The notes under the pieces were generated by a model that saw only the letters and a list, made by a program, of their open reading frames with translations, ran no database searches and was not told the origin of the DNA. Shown one piece after another: positions 29,737-33,442 of a stretch of DNA of 33,442 nt. This DNA is from Cudoniella acicularis. Taxonomy: Eukaryota; Ascomycota; Leotiomycetes; Helotiales; Helotiaceae. The stretch is from NCBI GenBank assembly GCA_013054445.1, contig JAAMPI010000522.1, positions 1 through 33,442 of the forward strand, read 5' to 3'. A program made the translations under genes and the position numbers. The stretch's first letter is position 1. Every line of letters starts with the position of its first letter.

Positions 29737-30411
29737 CTACAACGCAATCATGACACCAAAGATACCAAGCACACCAGCCAAGCTCGCAACAACAGCACCG
29801 GTAGGTTTAGCAGCTCCAGCATGGAGTGTGCTCGACGCTCCCGCTGAGCCGGCAGTTCCAGTCGCACCAACGGATCCAGTTGTCACGGTTCCATTCTTGC
29901 TTCCAGACCCGGCAGTGGGACCAGAGGTAATGCTGCTCAATACAGACGCCACGCAGCCAGTAGCAGCAACAGGCAAGCTAACACCGGAAGTATAGCTGGC
30001 CAACTCCGTGCCCAATTCCGATGTGAGGGCATTGATTTGTGATGAATGTGCGCTGTACCAGCTCTCTGCAGCGAGCTCGTAGCTCGTCAAAGCACTCTGG
30101 ACACCTGCTGGAAGACTGGTGTACCAAGCTGGGGTTGCGGTGAGGAGCTGGCAGCCGATGTCTGAGATTTGGAGGTTTGTGGGGATGGCGGTCTCAAGGA
30201 CAGATTCGACGGAGGAGGCAAGAGTGGGGAAGTCGGAGAAGATGGCCAAGACGGAGGTGGCTTCGGCCTCGAGGGAGGCAAGGACAGCTGTGTCGGTGGG
30301 AAGGAGGGAGGTGAGACCGTTCAAGTCGGTGGGAATAGCTTGAGGAGCGGGAACTGGGTCCGCGAGGGAGAGAGCCGCGAAGGCAGAGATGAGGAAGGTC
30401 TTGGTGAACAT
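29737..30411 (-). CDS. Secreted, probably GPI-anchored, Ser/Thr-rich cell-surface protein
   Basis: This intact single-exon gene of 224 residues starts at ATG 30411. A signal peptide (MFTKTFLISAFAALSLA) is followed by DPVPAPQAIPTDL, a helical Ala/Leu/Ser-rich region of about 130 residues with two Cys (DIGCQLL and TGCVAS), a Gly/Ser/Thr/Ala-rich linker (about residues 155-200, for example GSVGATGTAGSAGASST) and a C-terminal hydrophobic tail (VVASLAGVLGIFGVMIAL). This is the classical layout of a GPI-anchored wall or plasma-membrane protein, with a small-residue cleavage site likely in the AGAA region. The linker should be O-glycosylated, and NGT is a possible N-glycosylation site. Similar anonymous proteins are common in filamentous ascomycetes. 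Function is unknown; a wall-structure or adhesion role is possible. Confidence 0.8.
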   Translation of the reverse strand: MFTKTFLISAFAALSLADPVPAPQAIPTDLNGLTSLLPTDTAVLASLEAEATSVLAIFSDFPTLASSVESVLETAIPTNLQISDIGCQLLTATPAWYTSLPAGVQSALTSYELAAESWYSAHSSQINALTSELGTELASYTSGVSLPVAATGCVASVLSSITSGPTAGSGSKNGTVTTGSVGATGTAGSAGASSTLHAGAAKPTGAVVASLAGVLGIFGVMIAL

Positions 30412-31468
30412 ATTGAGATAGGTCTGATAGTTCCTTTGAGTGATGATGGACTGAACGAATGTGAGGGTGATGATGATGAAGTAGGAAATCCTTGGGCTTT
30501 AAAGAGCGTGCAAAATGAATATAAAGAAATGAGGTCAGAGACAGAAATATGTATGAAAACGGAAGACTAGAACAACGTAAACGAGTCTTTCCTTAGAAGG
30601 CGCAGCCGGAGAAAAATGTCCCATCCGGCCTACCAGCATTCCTCAGCCATCTTCCGCGGCCAATTTGAAAATGAAAAACGGCATGCGCTGCCGAAGAATG
30701 TAGAAACAGGCATTTTATTCGACTCGTTTGAAGAGGGCACAGCAAAGGCACAGCAAAGGGGCGTGATTCATGTTGATTCAGTTCAAGGGGTTAAATTGCG
30801 GTTCTAATCTCGGTTGAGGTTTTTCGGAAACAAGTGGAGAAAGATTACTTAATGCATCGTGTTACTGGGTTGTCATTGGTTTTTACACAAATGAAGCTTA
30901 CTCTACGAAAACTTTTCTCAACTTTAGAACTTGTGAATAGCTTCCATTTGAAATATTTCTTTAAGCGATGATATGTCAAAGGCTGTCTTTCTCTCCATAA
31001 CTGAAACTTTGAGAAGTCGTCACCATGGTGGCTGTGAAGCGCGTGATGGTAAAGCTGAAGAAATACTTCAGGCGGGTCAAACAGGGGTTAATGTAATGCA
31101 AGCCCCCGGACGTCAGACGGTACGAGCTATAATTGCGCCCGCATTCCCCTTTCGGGGCGATGTTCCCCTGAGACAACATCCTGAAACGGTAACGGTTGGT
31201 AGTTTAGTGGTACCAGACGAGTTGCAGTGCGCCACGAGTGATGAGCCTCATGCCACTGTGGATAAATTTTAAAAATACAGTATTGCTTTTACGATAGAGT
31301 TGGAAGAGGGTATCAATAAGCTGAGATTTGGTGGTTGGGATCTGCTTTTTAGAGCCACCTGATTTCGTGCCTTGTACGAGGCTTTGAACTCTATTTGCGA
31401 AGTCGTAAGTTTTCCGATGATGAGGTGATGAAATTTACGAAATGTAGGCATCCGAAGCTTGGGCAACT
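30412..31468. other. Intergenic region
   Basis: It holds the promoter side of the GPI-type gene. Frames of 60-100 codons at 30616-30807 (with ATG) and 30973-31272 show no family resemblance and overlap open frames on the other strand, so they are not called. Confidence 0.5.
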
Positions 31469-32010
31469 CCAGGGTCTTCAGGCTTCGCCCCTTCCTTCGG
31501 ATTCACCGGAGCGGAGACACTCGTACCTTAATATTGCAAATTAGCCGTGATTTGTAACAATTCTTCATGTTCAAGCGTATATGTCCTATTTTGGGAGTCT
31601 TAGTTTGATTATAATCGTGACTTCTGCCGGATTTGTTGTACATCGCGAAACCTAGGGTCTTCGGGCTTGGCATTCCAGTATCTCGCAGCAGAACTCATCG
31701 GAATCACTTTAATGTTATAAAACAACAAATTAAAACATCTCTCAATTTCGTGTTTTCCTAGGACAAGCGTATTCTTCTTTCCTCACGATTTTACGTTAAT
31801 TTCCGTCTTGATCTTTCAAACCTAGGATCTTCAAGGTTCACAATCTCGCTTCAAGACTCCAAAAAATCAATTCCTTGAAAACAAACACTTCAATATCGTA
31901 AGACAACAGCAAACTACAACTATTTATGACTTGTTTTCGAGTCGAAAAGAAGTAAAAGTTTAACAGAATTTGTCACAGATCAAGTAAGGACCAGTCACAT
32001 GATCTCGAAA
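31469..32010 (+). repeat. Three degenerate tandem repeats of about 181 bp
   Basis: Ordered landmarks recur. CCTAGGGTCTTCGGGCTT-like blocks lie at about 31467, 31651 and 31820. A TTAATATTGCAAATTA-like block lies at about 31529, 31711 and 31890 (spacings 182 and 179 bp). A CAAGCGTAT block lies at about 31573 and 31763. The copies are A/T-rich, strongly diverged and without conserved open frames. The array sits upstream of the convergent 3' end of the dehydrogenase gene. Confidence 0.6.
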
Positions 32011-32338
32011 TCCCAAATCGGGGCTCATCGCATTACATTTACACGGTTAAATTAGAAGTAATTTCTCTCTCCTACCATCATCGAGTTGGAATTTATATTT
32101 CCTCATTGTTCCTCTTTTTTTCTTGCTAACTTCTGCCTTTGTGAAGTTTAGAAATCAAATTAATATCTCGATGGTTTTCCCCGGCTACTTATAGCTAACT
32201 CATCTTCTAGGAATACTTCCCACCGCTCCTTTCTCCAGATATTTAACCCATATCAATCCCCAACCCCAAGTTCCCAGGTCAAAAAAAACACATAAATTTA
32301 ACATCCCTCTCACTCAGTCCAAGATAAAACCTCAAACA

Positions 32339-33442
32339 TCAAAACTTCTCCCCCACCATCTCCTCACTCATCCCCCACAACCTCTCGGCAACAACCGGAT
32401 CCGTAGCGTAGTCCGCGGCGTCCGCGAATTGGCAATCACTTAGATAGACGCCTTTTCCTGGTTCTTTATCAATCAAAAGTGTCAGTACACTCATTATATT
32501 CATAATCTGTTGTTATTTTTAAAGTGGAATGGTTGGAAGTGGAAGGGGGAAGGGGTAAGTAGATCGGGGAAGGGGAGTAGGAAGGGGAAAAGGGGCAAGT
32601 ACGGTCAAACAAAGGATCAAAAGCAGCAACCATAGCCGTCGCAGCTCCCTCTTCTAGATTCTTCCACACGGGCGCCGTTTTCCGTATCATTTCTTGATCT
32701 TCAGGGGAGAGATTTCTAGGGAGACCGGTCCAGATTGCTGCTCCGTTTTAAATTTTGTGTTAGCTGAGTATTATTCCCCTTTTCTTCAGCCATTCATTTA
32801 CCCTGTACAACCCCCGGCTTTCCTCTCAAACCGAAATCCGCCCATATTATTTATATATGTGAAGCTAGAAGAAGGAAAAAGGAAGACTCACAACCAGGAT
32901 GCACAGCATAACTCCTCACCCCCTTCCCCTTCCCCTCTTTCCCACCACCACCAAATCTCTCATTAATCGCCGTCGAAAAGAGTATGTTCGCCGTCTTACT
33001 CTGCCCATAAGCGATATACATACTATACCTCTCATCCTCGACCCAAATCGGCGCTTTCAATCCCGTCGCCGGCTTCTCCTCCTCTGGCAACTCCTTAGTC
33101 AATTTCTTAAAATTCGGATCCGAGAACCGGATCGGGCTTAAGCGATGCCCAGCCGATGTAAGGTTGACGATTCGTGGGTTTTCGGAAGAGGTTGATAAGA
33201 GCGGTAAAAGAAGATTAGTGAGTAAGAAAAGTCCGATGTGGTTTACGCCAAAATGCATCTCTATTCCTTCGGCGGTAAATTTATGTTTTGGCTCGTTTAC
33301 TGCTGCGTTGTTGATTATGACGTCGATATTGGGGGCGAGAGATTTTATTTCGGCGGCTGCGGAGCGGATGCTGGTTTGTGAAGATAGATCTAGGAGGATG
33401 CTTTTGGTGGGTGTGGAGGGAGGAAGGAGGGAAATTACGGCA
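32339..33442 (-). CDS. Short-chain dehydrogenase/reductase (SDR), 5' end outside the window
   Basis: NAD(P)-dependent oxidoreductase of the SDR family, related to the retinol-dehydrogenase/WW-domain-oxidoreductase-like group. Exons 33442-32892, 32737-32603 and 32463-32339 join in frame across introns 32891-32738 (GTGAGT...GAGCAG) and 32602-32464 (GTACTT...TAAAG); both are longer than others here and pyrimidine-rich. Visible motifs are IDVIINNAAVNEP (the NNAG position), HFGVNHIGLFLLTNLLLPLL, RIVNLTSAGH (catalytic Ser region), YGQSKTANILF (catalytic YxxxK) and SYAVHPGS. The C-terminus reads GVYLSDCQFADAADYATDP and ends EEMVGEKF before TGA at 32339-32341. The N-terminal cofactor motif lies beyond the window. 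All catalytic residues in view are present, so the enzyme is probably active. The substrate is unknown. Confidence 0.88.

Noticed and set aside
30169..30570. Gly/Glu-rich + strand frame opposite the GPI-type protein
   Set aside because: It is the complement of the signal-peptide-bearing gene, with low-complexity composition expected of an antisense shadow.
30616..30807. 63-codon ATG-started frame next to the GPI-type gene
   Set aside because: It is short, with no conserved features, in an intergenic region; kept out for lack of support.

Overview
The window is nuclear DNA of a filamentous ascomycete (Pezizomycotina). The signs are short 46-70 bp GT-AG introns, divergent and convergent genes spread over long intergenic stretches, and typical filamentous-fungal families: a HET-domain protein, a 2EXR-domain protein, an NCS1 permease, a CorA-like transporter and a GPI-type wall protein. 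The ankyrin and 2EXR proteins look like Leotiomycetes/Helotiales families, but this placement is only an impression from the sequence.

Layout. 1-652: 3' end of a medium-chain dehydrogenase/reductase (+). 833-1356: Rid/YjgF-family gene (-), 5' end unresolved. 2433-3020: intact single-exon DUF4202 gene (-). 3400-4968: broken ankyrin-repeat gene (+). 4969-9863: nearly 5 kb without a supported gene, holding a decayed ~300-440 bp tandem repeat array (6640-7900) in a strongly C-poor stretch. 9864-11255: nucleoside-hydrolase-like protein (+). 12165-14046: three-exon CorA-like membrane protein (+). 14943-17605: damaged gene resembling Zn-cluster regulators (+). 17640-17955: probable solo LTR. 17956-20240: pseudogene of a hydantoinase/oxoprolinase fused to DUF917 (-). 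21255-23129: NCS1 permease pseudogene (+). 23252-24121: 2EXR gene (-). 25471-26018: small secreted basic, Cys-tailed protein with an in-frame stop (+). 26429-28751: HET-domain gene with a stop and a frameshift (-). 29737-30411: GPI-type secreted protein (-). About 31469-32010: three degenerate ~181 bp repeats. 32339-33442: 5'-truncated short-chain dehydrogenase (-).

The most coherent story is at 17.6-23.1 kb. A hydantoinase-DUF917 gene and an NCS1 transporter lie head to head across a ~1 kb intergenic region with two GATAAG motifs, as expected of a small nitrogen-scavenging unit (uptake plus ring opening of a hydantoin-, purine- or pyrimidine-like compound). Both genes are broken by stops, frameshifts and a lost splice site. 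The 3' end of the hydantoinase gene stops against an LTR that has no target-site duplication, which points to a rearrangement there. Several other genes (ankyrin, Zn-cluster-like, secreted protein, HET) also carry single stops that could come from C:G to T:A transitions. The accessory part of the window therefore looks like decaying sequence between sound housekeeping-type genes. All three ambiguous bases sit at reading-frame changes, so some frameshifts may be assembly errors.
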